From: Marivita sp051859345
Lineage (GTDB): Bacteria > Pseudomonadota > Alphaproteobacteria > Rhodobacterales > Rhodobacteraceae
Assembly (NCBI RefSeq): GCF_051859345.1
Contig: NZ_JBHYFV010000019.1
Span: 1-64,000 of the forward strand
Direction of reading: 5' to 3'
DNA: 64,000 bases
The position numbers and the translations under genes were made by a program. This document shows, in pieces, positions 51,117 through 59,306 of this stretch (position 1 is the stretch's first letter; each line of letters opens with the position of its first letter). The notes below the pieces were generated by a model. The model saw nothing but the letters and a program-made list of their open reading frames with translations. It searched no databases and was not told where the DNA came from.

Positions 51117-51142
51117 AAAGGCGCGGGACACCCCGCGCCTTT
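51117..51142. terminator. Bidirectional terminator
   Basis: AAAGGCGCGGG pairs with CCCGCGCCTTT over 11 bp with a 4-nt loop. It is preceded by A-rich sequence and followed by TTT-G, so it can work for the plus-strand phytase-like gene (stop 51086) and, via the A7 run, for the minus-strand Hsp20 gene (stop 51165). Confidence 0.8.
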
Positions 51143-51164
51143 GTCGTTTCCGGTCCGAATGACG

Positions 51165-51632
51165 TCAGTTGACCGCCTTTGCGTCAAACACGTCTTTTTC
51201 GACCGCATCCGCCTTGGCAATCGCGATCCGGCGCGGTTTCAACGCTTCGGGAATCTCGCGCTGCAGGTCGATATGCAACATGCCGTTCTCGTGGCTGGCC
51301 CCAACAACCCGAACATGGTCGGCCAGATGGAACCGGCGCTGGAAAGCGCGGGTGGCAATGCCACGGTGCAGGAAGGTGCGGTCTTCGTCCTCATCCACCT
51401 TGTTGGCAGAGACAAGCAATGCGCCGTCCTTGACCTCGACCGTCAGATCGTCGTCCGAGAACCCGGCGACAGCGATCGAGATGCGATAGGCATCGTCTGC
51501 AGTCTTTTCGATGTTGTAGGGTGGGTACGTGGACTGAGAGACCTCGTTGGTCAAAACCCGGTCCATCAGGTCGGCAATTTGGTCAAAGCCGACAGTTGCG
51601 CGGTAAAGCGGTGCGAAATCATATCCTCGCAT
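51165..51632 (-). CDS. Small heat-shock protein, Hsp20/IbpA family
   Basis: A 155-aa alpha-crystallin-domain chaperone. The start MRGYDFAPLYRATVGFDQIA and the segment YPPYNIEKTADDAYRISIAV are typical of IbpA-like proteins. The crystallin core continues to FLHRGIATRAFQRRFHLADH and GASHENGMLHIDLQREIPEA, and a C-terminal charged tail follows. It holds unfolded proteins during heat or oxidative stress in the cytoplasm. Single gene, flanked by a terminator downstream and a secreted protease on the same strand upstream. No ROSE-type thermometer was evident in the 117-nt leader by eye. Confidence 0.92.
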   Translation of the reverse strand: MRGYDFAPLYRATVGFDQIADLMDRVLTNEVSQSTYPPYNIEKTADDAYRISIAVAGFSDDDLTVEVKDGALLVSANKVDEDEDRTFLHRGIATRAFQRRFHLADHVRVVGASHENGMLHIDLQREIPEALKPRRIAIAKADAVEKDVFDAKAVN

Positions 51633-51749
51633 AGGTCATCCTCCATTGAGCGATACCAGATGTGACAAGCCTTCCATCGTGGACAGGCTCGGTTCATGGT
51701 GCCAGGCCCCGTTTGGGCATCCCGACGTCATTAATCTGGGAAGGTCAGA

Positions 51750-52586
51750 TCAGGGTTTCAAGAGGTCTGAAACAGGCTCTTGCGGGCGAATGAACTTTGC
51801 GCCGGTGTCCTTGCGTGCGCCCTCTTCGGCGCGGAAAGGCCGAAAGGCCGATCCGACTTCAAAACCGGCACCACCGTCCATCATCGCCAGGATCATGTCG
51901 ATCTGGGCGTCCAGTGGCGCACCCAACGAAACAGGCCTGCCCCCGCTCTTGGCCTTGGACGACACAACGGAAACGATCCGTGGGCCATCCCGGTGAAAGG
52001 CGAAAACCGGTGATCCGGAGCTGCCGAAATCGACCGAGCAAGACAAGATCAGCACGGTCTCTTGCGCCGAAATCACGTCACAGGTGTCCTGCATCGAAGG
52101 CGCTTCAGAGCGGTTGTGCGCGTAAGACACCACACCGACGCTTTCCCCAACGTGAGGGCGTTCTCCGGTCACAAGCGGGATGATCGTCGTGTTGCGCACC
52201 GGGTGCTGCAATTCGATCAGGGCAATGTCGCTATGCACCCGATCCGAGCTGGGTTCTGCATTGAAATCGTAATCCGGATGCGCCACGGCACGCCGCACAC
52301 GCCGGTAGGCCGCCGCACGTCCGTTGCGCCAGCCCGCCAGAAATTGGATGTCCTCGGGCGCAAGCAGCGCACCGTCATCGTTGTAAAGGCAGTGCGCAGC
52401 GGTCAGCACCATCTGAGGCGAGATCAGCGATCCGGTGCAAAACGCCTTCCCGGCAAGTTCAAGGCGGCCAACAGCTTCCCATGCGCGACCATCCTGGCGA
52501 CTCTCCATCGAGAACAGCCCGGTGCCCTGTGCTGCGGAAACCGCGGGCAACACGAATAACATGGCCCCAAAGAGCATATGGCGCAC
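51750..52586 (-). CDS. Secreted trypsin-like serine protease
   Basis: A 278-aa exported protease. The signal peptide lies near MLFGAMLFVLPAVSAAQ. The catalytic triad is His in MVLTAAHCL, Asp in HSDIALIEL and Ser in VDFGSSGSPVF; four Cys residues (FCTG, AHC, DTCD, LSCS) could form two disulfides. The start is the GTG at 52586 with GGAGG about 8 nt upstream; an ATG 3 codons later is possible. Similar small S1 proteases are widespread in roseobacters; substrate unknown. It is located between Hsp20 and glcF, all minus strand. Confidence 0.88.
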   Translation of the reverse strand: MRHMLFGAMLFVLPAVSAAQGTGLFSMESRQDGRAWEAVGRLELAGKAFCTGSLISPQMVLTAAHCLYNDDGALLAPEDIQFLAGWRNGRAAAYRRVRRAVAHPDYDFNAEPSSDRVHSDIALIELQHPVRNTTIIPLVTGERPHVGESVGVVSYAHNRSEAPSMQDTCDVISAQETVLILSCSVDFGSSGSPVFAFHRDGPRIVSVVSSKAKSGGRPVSLGAPLDAQIDMILAMMDGGAGFEVGSAFRPFRAEEGARKDTGAKFIRPQEPVSDLLKP

Positions 52587-52647
52587 AAATCACCTCCAGT
52601 TGGAAACTGAGCTACTGTTCTATTCGGGCAAAAGTGTGACTTTGTCG

Positions 52648-53961
52648 TTAATTTTCTGATATTTGAAAGGCTTTCGGCATTGGCCCGCCGGTGGCCCAAT
52701 CCAAGAGCTCAACCGTATGGAGAATGGGAATACCTGTCCCAGAGCCTATTTGCATCATGCAGCCGATATTGCCTGCTGCAATGACATCAGGCTGCTTCGC
52801 CTCTAACGTGTGGATCTTACGCGCCTTGAGTTGTTTTGAAATCTCTGGCTGCATCAGATTGTAGGTGCCCGCTGAACCGCAACACAGATGGCTGTCAGCA
52901 GGTTCCACCACCTCGAACCCTGCAGCCTTGAGCAACGTTTTCGGATGAGTCTTGATCTGCTGGCCGTGCTGAAGACTACAGGCGGCGTGGTAGGCCACCT
53001 TGATGCCGCCATGCACCGTCCTGGCCTGCGCGACACTGTCCTCATCCACCAGTTCGACCAGCACTTCGCTTACATCCCGGGCAATCCCCGACACCCGCGC
53101 CGCATCCTCGGCCAGCGGGTCATTGCGGAACATGTGCCCGTAATCCTTGACCGTCGTGCCACAGCCGCTGGTGTTGATCACAATTGCGTCCAATCCATCG
53201 CCATCCATCTCGCGCGCCCAGGCGTGGATATTGGCGGCCGCCGATACATGGCTTTCGTCGACCTTGCCCATGTGATGCGTCAGCGCCCCGCAACAGCCGG
53301 CGCCCTTGGCAACAACCACCTCGCATCCCAGCCGCGTGAGCAGCCGGATCGTGGCATCGTTGATATCGGTGTTCAGCGCCTTCTGCGCGCAGCCCGTCAT
53401 CAGCGCGACCCGCTTTCGACGCGGCTGAGTGGGCGCAAAGCTTTGCGGATCGTCATTGCGGCTCACCGGCGGAATGCGCTTCGGTGCCATCTCCAGCATC
53501 GCCTTCAGCCGCGCATCCGGGATCAGCGGCGCAAAGGGCTTGCCGATCTTCGCCAATAGCAACGCCACCCGAAACCGCGTTGGATAGGGCAGGATGCGCG
53601 CCAAGGTCCAGCGCAGTGCCTTTTCATGCCAGGGCCGGTCATAGTTCTTTTCGATATAGGCCCGCGCGTGATCGACCAGGTGCATGTAATGCACGCCGGA
53701 CGGACAGGTTGTCATGCAGGCGAGACAGGACAGGCAGCGGTCGATATGCTTGACCGTCTTTTCATCCGGCACCCGCTCGTTCTCGAGCATGTCCTTGATC
53801 AGATAAATCCGCCCACGCGGGCTGTCCAATTCGTCGCCCAGCACCTGGTAGGTCGGACAGGTCGCGGTGCAGAACCCGCAATGCACACAGCTGCGCAGAA
53901 CCTCGTTGGAGCGCGAAATGTCCGGGTCGCGCAACTGCGCGTCTGTAAACGTCGTCTGCAT
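52648..53961 (-). CDS. glcF: Glycolate oxidase iron-sulfur subunit
   Basis: A 437-aa protein. Two N-terminal 4Fe-4S motifs, CVHCGFCTATCPTYQ and CLSCLACMTTCPSGV, are followed by two CCG domains (AGCCGALTHHMGKVDE and SHLCCGSAGTYNLMQP; also YHAACSLQHGQQ). It accepts electrons from the GlcD flavin and passes them to the membrane quinone pool during oxidation of glycolate to glyoxylate. It follows glcE by 3 nt. Marine bacteria use GlcDEF to consume phytoplankton glycolate. Confidence 0.93.
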   Translation of the reverse strand: MQTTFTDAQLRDPDISRSNEVLRSCVHCGFCTATCPTYQVLGDELDSPRGRIYLIKDMLENERVPDEKTVKHIDRCLSCLACMTTCPSGVHYMHLVDHARAYIEKNYDRPWHEKALRWTLARILPYPTRFRVALLLAKIGKPFAPLIPDARLKAMLEMAPKRIPPVSRNDDPQSFAPTQPRRKRVALMTGCAQKALNTDINDATIRLLTRLGCEVVVAKGAGCCGALTHHMGKVDESHVSAAANIHAWAREMDGDGLDAIVINTSGCGTTVKDYGHMFRNDPLAEDAARVSGIARDVSEVLVELVDEDSVAQARTVHGGIKVAYHAACSLQHGQQIKTHPKTLLKAAGFEVVEPADSHLCCGSAGTYNLMQPEISKQLKARKIHTLEAKQPDVIAAGNIGCMMQIGSGTGIPILHTVELLDWATGGPMPKAFQISEN

Positions 53962-53964
53962 CTT

Positions 53965-55068
53965 TTACCCCATCAATCCCGCGTTCAGGATGCCTTTCGG
54001 ATCGAACCGTTTCCGCAAACCTTTCGACAGCGTGGCAAGCACCGCCGGTTCAGGTTGAAACTTCGGTTGCCCGCTGCCCCGCACCAGCGTCGCATGCCCG
54101 TCAAACGATCCCAACCGGCCCCGTACGTCCGCCCCTTCCGGCACAAGCGCCCAGATCAGGCCACCACCCAAGTCATAAACCAGCGCCTCGGCCTTGATCG
54201 TCTCGGCCAGCTCTGCGGCCAGAGTGGGGGTGCAGGACACCCGCCAGACATCGCCGGCGACCCCGTGAAACGGCACAATGTCCCGGACCCGGATCCAGGT
54301 ATCGGCAACCGCCTCGGGGTCCCGTTCGATCCGTACCTTGTGGTCAGGGAACAATCCCGCCACCCGCTCCGCGCGATAGGCCACCGACCCGTCAAATCCT
54401 TCGATCCGCAGCATGGTCACAGGTGTCCGGTCCGGCCCAACGGGCAGATGCGCCGCACCGGACACCTCAAACGGTGATCCAAGCGCGGTGGCCATCACAC
54501 GCACAGCCTGACCATCGCTCAACCCGTCGATCATCACGCAAGCGGCGGTCTCGGGCTTGGGCAGCACCTTGAGGCTGACCTCGCTCAGAACGCCAAGCGT
54601 TCCCCAGGATCCGCTCATCAACTTCACCAGATCAAAACCGGTGACATTCTTCATCACGCGCCCGCCATTCTTGACCACGGTCCCGGTGCCATCGACATAG
54701 CGCACACCCAGCATGAAGTCCCGACAGGCGCCCACTGACACCCGACGTGGTCCGCTGACATTGGCCGCGACGACACCGCCAATGGTCGGCTCACCGGACG
54801 TGCCCATCAGGCCGCGATGATCCATCGGCTCAAACGCCAGCCGCTGCCCCTCCGCATCCAAAGCCGCTTCGATCTCGGCCAAGGGTGTGCCCGTCTGCGC
54901 GACAAGGGTCAGCGATCCCGGCTCGTAAAGCGTGATCCCCGACAGCCCCCCGGTTTCCAGCAACTCTCCATTAAGGTTAACGCCCCGCGTTCCCCCACCG
55001 CGCACAGCAATCGGTCCAGAGGCCGATGCAATCATCCCGGCCAGGTCGGCCTCTGTCTCAGGTCTCAT
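53965..55068 (-). CDS. glcE: Glycolate oxidase FAD-binding subunit
   Basis: A 367-aa FAD_binding_4 (PCMH) protein. Segments: MRPETEADLAGMIASASGPI and AVRGGGTRGVNLNGE near the start; GTSGEPTIGGVVAANVSGPR with RRVSVGACRDFMLGVRYVDG; and VKNGGRVMKNVTGFDLVKLM, typical of GlcE. The C-terminal half holds the subunit-specific cap. It lies between glcD (70 nt upstream, with hairpins) and glcF (3 nt downstream). The start MRPETE fits family length. Confidence 0.92.
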   Translation of the reverse strand: MRPETEADLAGMIASASGPIAVRGGGTRGVNLNGELLETGGLSGITLYEPGSLTLVAQTGTPLAEIEAALDAEGQRLAFEPMDHRGLMGTSGEPTIGGVVAANVSGPRRVSVGACRDFMLGVRYVDGTGTVVKNGGRVMKNVTGFDLVKLMSGSWGTLGVLSEVSLKVLPKPETAACVMIDGLSDGQAVRVMATALGSPFEVSGAAHLPVGPDRTPVTMLRIEGFDGSVAYRAERVAGLFPDHKVRIERDPEAVADTWIRVRDIVPFHGVAGDVWRVSCTPTLAAELAETIKAEALVYDLGGGLIWALVPEGADVRGRLGSFDGHATLVRGSGQPKFQPEPAVLATLSKGLRKRFDPKGILNAGLMG

Positions 55069-55100
55069 GGTCTTCTTCTTTTCTCAAATATGCCGGGGGA

Positions 55101-55132
55101 GTCGCGCAAAGCGCGACGGGGGCAGCGCCCCC
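55101..55132. repeat. Twin hairpins between glcD and glcE
   Basis: Two adjacent perfect hairpins: GTCGCGC-AAA-GCGCGAC (55101-55117) and GGGGGC-AGC-GCCCCC (55118-55132). They occupy most of the 69-nt gap in an otherwise tightly packed operon. This looks like a small dispersed intergenic element of the REP type and could modulate glcE translation or mRNA stability. Confidence 0.55.
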
Positions 55133-55137
55133 AATCC

Positions 55138-56586
55138 TCATTCTGCCGCAAGCGCGACATTGCGACGGCTCTCGGACGCCGCCAAGGGAAACACCTTGGC
55201 CGGGTTCAACAACCATGCGGGGTCGAACACGTCCTTCACCGCCATCTGCGCCTCAAGGTCCGCAGGTGCGAACTGGTCCACCATCAGATCGCGCTTCTCG
55301 ATGCCGACACCATGTTCCCCGGTCAGACATCCGCCCACCTCGACACAGAGCCGCAGGATGTCCGCGCCGAACGCTTCGCACAGCTCCAGATCGCCTTCCT
55401 TGTTCGCATCGAACAGGATCAGTGGGTGCATGTTGCCGTCACCGGCATGAAACACGTTGGCCACGTCCAACCCGTATTCCTTGGACATCTCGCCGATCCG
55501 GCGCAGCACATAAGGCAGTTCCGACACAGGAATCGTTCCGTCCAGACACATGTAATCGTTGATCTGCCCCATCGCGCCAAAGGCCGATTTGCGGCCCAGC
55601 CAGATACGCCCGGCCTCATCCGCATCCTTCGCCTCCCGCAGCTCCACCGGGTTGTGCCGCCGCGCGATCTCCAGAATCAACGCCAACTGTTCGTCGATCT
55701 CGGCCGGGCTGCCCTCGACCTCGACAATCAACAGCGCCTCGCACATCGGGTAGCCTGCCTTGGCAAAGGCTTCGGTCGCTTCGATACAGGGGCGGTCCAT
55801 GAATTCGATGGCCACGGGCAGTACACCGGCCTTGATGATGTCGGCCACGCAGGCACCCGCGACCTCGTTGGCATCGAATCCCATCAACACCGGGCGGGCG
55901 CCTTCGGGCTTGGGCAGGATGCGCAGTGTGGCTTCGGTCACGACGCCCAACTGCCCTTCAGATCCGCAGATCAGGCCCAAGAGGTCATATCCTCCGGAAT
56001 CCAGATGCTTTCCCCCGATCTCCAGCACGGTGCCATCCATCTTCACCAAGGTGACACCCATCAGGTTGTTCGTTGTCACCCCGTACTTGAGACAATGCGC
56101 GCCCCCTGAATTCATCGCGATATTGCCCGCGATGGCGCAGGCCAACTGGCTGGAGGGGTCGGGCGCATAAAAGAACCCGTCCGCTTCGACAGCACCCGTG
56201 ACGCTCAGATTGGTGCGCCCGGTCTGCACGCGGATAAACCGGTTGTCGTAGTCGGTCTCGATCACGTCGTTCATTCGCGCCACGCCCAGCAAAACGCAAT
56301 CTGCGGTGGGCAATGCGCCCCCGGCAAGGGATGTGCCCGATCCGCGCGGAACCACCGGCACACCCATCTCGTGACAGACCTTCAGCACTGCCGACACCTC
56401 TTCGGTCGACGAGGGCAGGACAACCGCAAGCGGCGGACACTTGTAGGCGGTCAGCGCATCACATTCATACGCGCGGGTTTCCATCTCGTCAGAGATCACG
56501 GCATCCTGTGGCAACACTGCGCGCAGACGCGAAACGATCTGCGCCTTCAGCGACAGGACTCTGGAATCGGGTTGGGGCATCTGCAT
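55138..56586 (-). CDS. glcD: Glycolate oxidase catalytic FAD subunit
   Basis: A 482-aa FAD-linked oxidase. The PCMH core has PLAVVLPSSTEEVSAVLKVC, GVPVVPRGSGTSLAGGALPT, YAPDPSSQLACAIAGNIAMN with the SGGAHCLKYGVTTNNL stretch, and the C-terminal VFHAGDGNMHPLILFD and LTGEHGVGIEKRDLM, which holds the substrate-side His. It catalyses glycolate (or D-lactate) oxidation to glyoxylate (pyruvate). The ATG at 56586 follows AAAGGA; the next ATG, 2 codons on, is also possible. First gene of glcDEF; a split TTGGT/ACCAA palindrome lies upstream. Confidence 0.93.
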   Translation of the reverse strand: MQMPQPDSRVLSLKAQIVSRLRAVLPQDAVISDEMETRAYECDALTAYKCPPLAVVLPSSTEEVSAVLKVCHEMGVPVVPRGSGTSLAGGALPTADCVLLGVARMNDVIETDYDNRFIRVQTGRTNLSVTGAVEADGFFYAPDPSSQLACAIAGNIAMNSGGAHCLKYGVTTNNLMGVTLVKMDGTVLEIGGKHLDSGGYDLLGLICGSEGQLGVVTEATLRILPKPEGARPVLMGFDANEVAGACVADIIKAGVLPVAIEFMDRPCIEATEAFAKAGYPMCEALLIVEVEGSPAEIDEQLALILEIARRHNPVELREAKDADEAGRIWLGRKSAFGAMGQINDYMCLDGTIPVSELPYVLRRIGEMSKEYGLDVANVFHAGDGNMHPLILFDANKEGDLELCEAFGADILRLCVEVGGCLTGEHGVGIEKRDLMVDQFAPADLEAQMAVKDVFDPAWLLNPAKVFPLAASESRRNVALAAE

Positions 56587-56600
56587 GGCGTTTCCTTTAA

Positions 56601-56623
56601 ATTGGTAAGAAGATATAACCAAT
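56601..56623. promoter_or_regulatory. Split palindrome upstream of glcD (candidate GntR-type operator)
   Basis: ATTGGT (56601-56606) and ACCAAT (56618-56623) form an inverted repeat 15 nt upstream of glcD. TTGGT/ACCAA half-sites are those of FadR-branch GntR regulators such as GlcC, LldR and PdhR, but the usual spacing is 3 nt rather than 11, so the fit is imperfect. No GntR gene is adjacent. Confidence 0.35.
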
Positions 56624-56707
56624 CCTGCAGGATAAGCCAGAGAAATTTCGCAGCGCGCGGCATCTGGGCCTCTTGCCTTTGCGCAAAAGCACCGTCACCA
56701 AGCGTTT

Positions 56708-57118
56708 ATGGACTGGGTCAAGATCATTCATCTGTTGTGCGTCATGGGGTGGATGACCTCGATTTTCGCGGTGCCGCGTGCGCTCATCTACTGGAAGCGT
56801 GAACATGACCGCATCGGCGAATTCGGCCCTTTGGGGGATCTCACGATCCGTCTCTACCGGTTTTCTGCGGGGTTGGGCGTGATCGCCTTGATCACCGGCC
56901 TCTGGCTCGGGTCGATCTGGCAGTTCCCGACATGGGTCTGGGTCAAGCTGTCGCTCGTAGTGCTGCTGACGCTGCATTACATGTGGACCGGTCGGCTGGT
57001 GCTGCGTGCGAAACGCGGCGTGTTCACCGAATCCGACCGCTATCTGCGCATCTTCAACGAAATAAGCGTGTTCGGCGTCATCGCGATCCTTTGGGTTGTC
57101 GTCGTCAAGCCGTTCTGA
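56708..57118 (+). CDS. HemJ-like / CopD-family membrane protein
   Basis: A 136-aa protein with four hydrophobic helices. It keeps the pattern seen in HemJ (protoporphyrinogen IX oxidase): His near the start (VKIIHLLCVMGWM), Arg in FAVPRALIYWKRE and Lys in WVWVKLSLVVLLTLHYMWTG. HemJ converts protoporphyrinogen to protoporphyrin in many alphaproteobacteria lacking HemG/HemY. It may be the functional HemJ or a paralogue in the wider CopD family. The start ATG at 56708 lacks a strong ribosome-binding site. It is followed after 3 nt by a DUF599 gene, an apparent two-gene membrane operon. Confidence 0.7.
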   Translation: MDWVKIIHLLCVMGWMTSIFAVPRALIYWKREHDRIGEFGPLGDLTIRLYRFSAGLGVIALITGLWLGSIWQFPTWVWVKLSLVVLLTLHYMWTGRLVLRAKRGVFTESDRYLRIFNEISVFGVIAILWVVVVKPF

Positions 57119-57121
57119 CCG

Positions 57122-57832
57122 ATGGACTGGTTCGACCGCCTCTACCTGTTCACACTCCTCGACGCGATTGGCCTGGGCCTGCTGATCCTGAGTTGGATTG
57201 GCAGCACGTTCATCATCGAAAACGCTCCCAAATCGCGTCCCTCCACGTCGCAGATCATGGCCGAGTATCGCCGCGACTGGATGCGCCAGTTTGTTCAGCG
57301 CGATCCGCGTATCTTCGACAGCCAGATCATCTCGAGCCTGCGGCAGGGCACGGCGTTTTTCGCCTCGGCGACGATGATTGCCATCGGCGGTGGCTTTGCG
57401 CTTTTGGGCAATGCCGAGCGACTGCGCGGCGTGGCGCAGGATTTGACGCTGGAAAGTGATCCGATCTTCCTGCTCGAGGTCAAGTTGCTGGTGTTGGTGT
57501 TGTTCGCTGCGAACGCCTTTCTCAAGTTCGTCTGGTCGCACCGGTTGTTCGGGTATTGCTCGGTTATCATGGCAGCGGTGCCGAACGATCCCGAGGACCC
57601 CAAGGCGTTGCCGATCGCGCTTCAGGCGGGTGAGCTGAACATCACCGCCGCGCGCGGCTACAATCGCGGCTTGCGGTTGATCTATTTCGGCATCGCGTCT
57701 TCGGCGTGGCTCCTCGGGGCCGGACCGTTGATCCTGGCAACGCTTGTGACCCTGCTGGTGATCCTGCGCCGGGAATTTGCGTCCCAATCGCGGCACGTTC
57801 TTCTGAACGGCGCGCCGGACGCGAAAATGTGA
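57122..57832 (+). CDS. DUF599 family membrane protein
   Basis: A 236-aa protein with four predicted helices (LLDAIGLGLLILSWIGSTFI; FFASATMIAIGGGFALLG; LLVLVLFAANAFLKFVWSHR; LIYFGIASSAWLLGAGPLIL). DWMRQFVQRDPRIFDSQIIS and RLFGYCSVIMAAVPNDPED match the DUF599 signature. The function of the family is unknown. It starts 3 nt after the HemJ-like gene and is probably cotranslated with it. Confidence 0.85.
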   Translation: MDWFDRLYLFTLLDAIGLGLLILSWIGSTFIIENAPKSRPSTSQIMAEYRRDWMRQFVQRDPRIFDSQIISSLRQGTAFFASATMIAIGGGFALLGNAERLRGVAQDLTLESDPIFLLEVKLLVLVLFAANAFLKFVWSHRLFGYCSVIMAAVPNDPEDPKALPIALQAGELNITAARGYNRGLRLIYFGIASSAWLLGAGPLILATLVTLLVILRREFASQSRHVLLNGAPDAKM

Positions 57833-57867
57833 CTTTTGGTCATCGTGGCGTCTGATAGGCTGGTGCC

Positions 57868-58200
57868 ATGCTGACCCGTGTCTTGATCTGCCTCACCTGT
57901 TTCGCACCGCCCGTTCTGGCGGATCCGCCCGATGTTGTCGGTATCGACGTTTCAGGAAGCCAGGTCTCCGTCACGCTGGCGCATCCTGATACGGGATGGG
58001 ACCACTATGCCGATGGCTGGCGGATCGAGACCGAGGATGGCACCGTCATCGGCGCACGGGAGCTTTTGCATCCACACGAAACCGAACAGCCCTTCACGCG
58101 CAGCCTGAGTGTCGGTGACTTGCCCGAAGGCCCGCTTTTCATCCGGGCGAAATGTTCGGTGGATGGCTGGTCCGACACGCGAGTGTCTTTTGGGCGGTGA
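57868..58200 (+). CDS. Small exported protein of unknown function
   Basis: A 110-aa protein with a clear Sec signal peptide (MLTRVLICLTCFAPPVLADP). The mature part of about 90 residues is beta-rich and acidic (VTLAHPDTGWDHYADGWRIE; VSVGDL-like strands), suggesting a small Ig-like or jelly-roll domain. I do not recognise a named family. It lies 35 nt after the DUF599 gene in the same direction; a 20-bp palindrome follows. Confidence 0.7.
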   Translation: MLTRVLICLTCFAPPVLADPPDVVGIDVSGSQVSVTLAHPDTGWDHYADGWRIETEDGTVIGARELLHPHETEQPFTRSLSVGDLPEGPLFIRAKCSVDGWSDTRVSFGR

Positions 58201-58233
58201 GGACCGTCTGAAAAGGTAAGCAGGTCTGACCTG

Positions 58234-58253
58234 TTGTTTCGCGCGCGAAACAA
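58234..58253. repeat. Perfect 20-bp palindrome between convergent genes
   Basis: TTGTTTCGCGCGCGAAACAA is a perfect palindrome located between the stop codons of the small exported protein (58200) and trhO (58274). It may act as a bidirectional hairpin; no T-run of terminator length adjoins it. The TTTCGCGCGCGAAA core could also be a protein-binding site. Confidence 0.55.
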
Positions 58254-58273
58254 ATGGGCCGGTTCGGACGTAT

Positions 58274-59194
58274 TTAATTTTCGTCAACCACGTCAGCGTG
58301 CAAGTGCCGTTCACCGCGCGCTTCGGCCAAAGCGATCTGTTTCTGCCGTTCCCGGAACCGTGCCTTGTCGTCGTCCGAGGTTTCCCCGACACACAGGTGA
58401 CAGGACACGCCATGTTCGTACTCAGGCTTGTCGCGGTCCTCTGGCAGGATAGGGCGGCGGCAGGCGTGGCACAGAAGATGCGGCCCTTCGGTCAGCCCGT
58501 GACCCACCGATACGCGACCGTCGAACACAAAGCAGTCTCCCTGCCATGTGCTTTGGTCCTGCGGCACCTCTTCAAGGTACTTCAGGATGCCGCCCTTGAG
58601 GTGATACACCTCTTCGACCCCCTGGCTGATCAGGTAGTTCGTGGACTTTTCGCAGCGAATGCCCCCGGTGCAGAACATCGCGATCCGCTTGTTGTGAAAG
58701 CGGTCCTTGTTCTGTTCCCACCATTCGGGGAATTCGCGAAAGCTGTCGGTCTTGGGATCAACTGCGCCCTCAAACGTACCGATGGCGACCTCGTAATCAT
58801 TGCGGGTATCAATCACTGCCACATCGGGGCTTTGGATCAATTCGTTCCAGTCGGACGGCTGAACGTAATGGCCGACCTTGGCGCCGGGGTCGACGTCCGG
58901 AACACCCATCGTGACGATCTCTTTCTTGAGCCGCACCTTCATGCGGGGGAACGGGCGCTCTTGCGCGGTGGAGAGCTTCCATTCCAGAGCGGCGCAACCG
59001 GGCAGGGCGCGCAGATGGGTTAACAAATGGTCAATGCCAGCCTTGGGGCCAGCCACCGTGCCGTTGATGCCTTCACGCGCCAAAAGAAGCGTGCCTGTGA
59101 TCGCGTTGTCACGGCAGACATCAAGCAGCGGATCCCGCAAGGCAGCGGGATCGTCGAAGCGGGTGAAGTGATAAAGTGCGCAAACCGTAAACAT
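58274..59194 (-). CDS. trhO: tRNA uridine(34) hydroxylase, rhodanese-type
   Basis: A 306-aa protein of the YceA/TrhO family. An N-terminal acylphosphatase-like domain (MFTVCALYHFTRFDDPAALR; LLLAREGINGTVAGPKAGID) precedes a rhodanese domain (PDVAVIDTRNDYEVAIGTFE) with the catalytic Cys in AMFCTGGIRCEKSTNYL, and a C-terminal Cys-rich tail (LLCHACRRPILPED; GVSCHLCVGE). TrhO installs 5-hydroxyuridine at the tRNA wobble position. The ATG at 59194 matches the family N terminus; an open frame runs further upstream to 59401 but is unconserved. Divergent from pncA across 112 bp. Confidence 0.9.
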   Translation of the reverse strand: MFTVCALYHFTRFDDPAALRDPLLDVCRDNAITGTLLLAREGINGTVAGPKAGIDHLLTHLRALPGCAALEWKLSTAQERPFPRMKVRLKKEIVTMGVPDVDPGAKVGHYVQPSDWNELIQSPDVAVIDTRNDYEVAIGTFEGAVDPKTDSFREFPEWWEQNKDRFHNKRIAMFCTGGIRCEKSTNYLISQGVEEVYHLKGGILKYLEEVPQDQSTWQGDCFVFDGRVSVGHGLTEGPHLLCHACRRPILPEDRDKPEYEHGVSCHLCVGETSDDDKARFRERQKQIALAEARGERHLHADVVDEN

Positions 59195-59306
59195 GGGCGC
59201 GGAATTACGCCCGGTTGCGCGCCCATGCAAGGTTCCTGAATGCCGCAACCCTTGACCCTTGGGGGCAGGCTTCTTACCCAAGACATATCCAACAGGAGGC
59301 TGCCCC

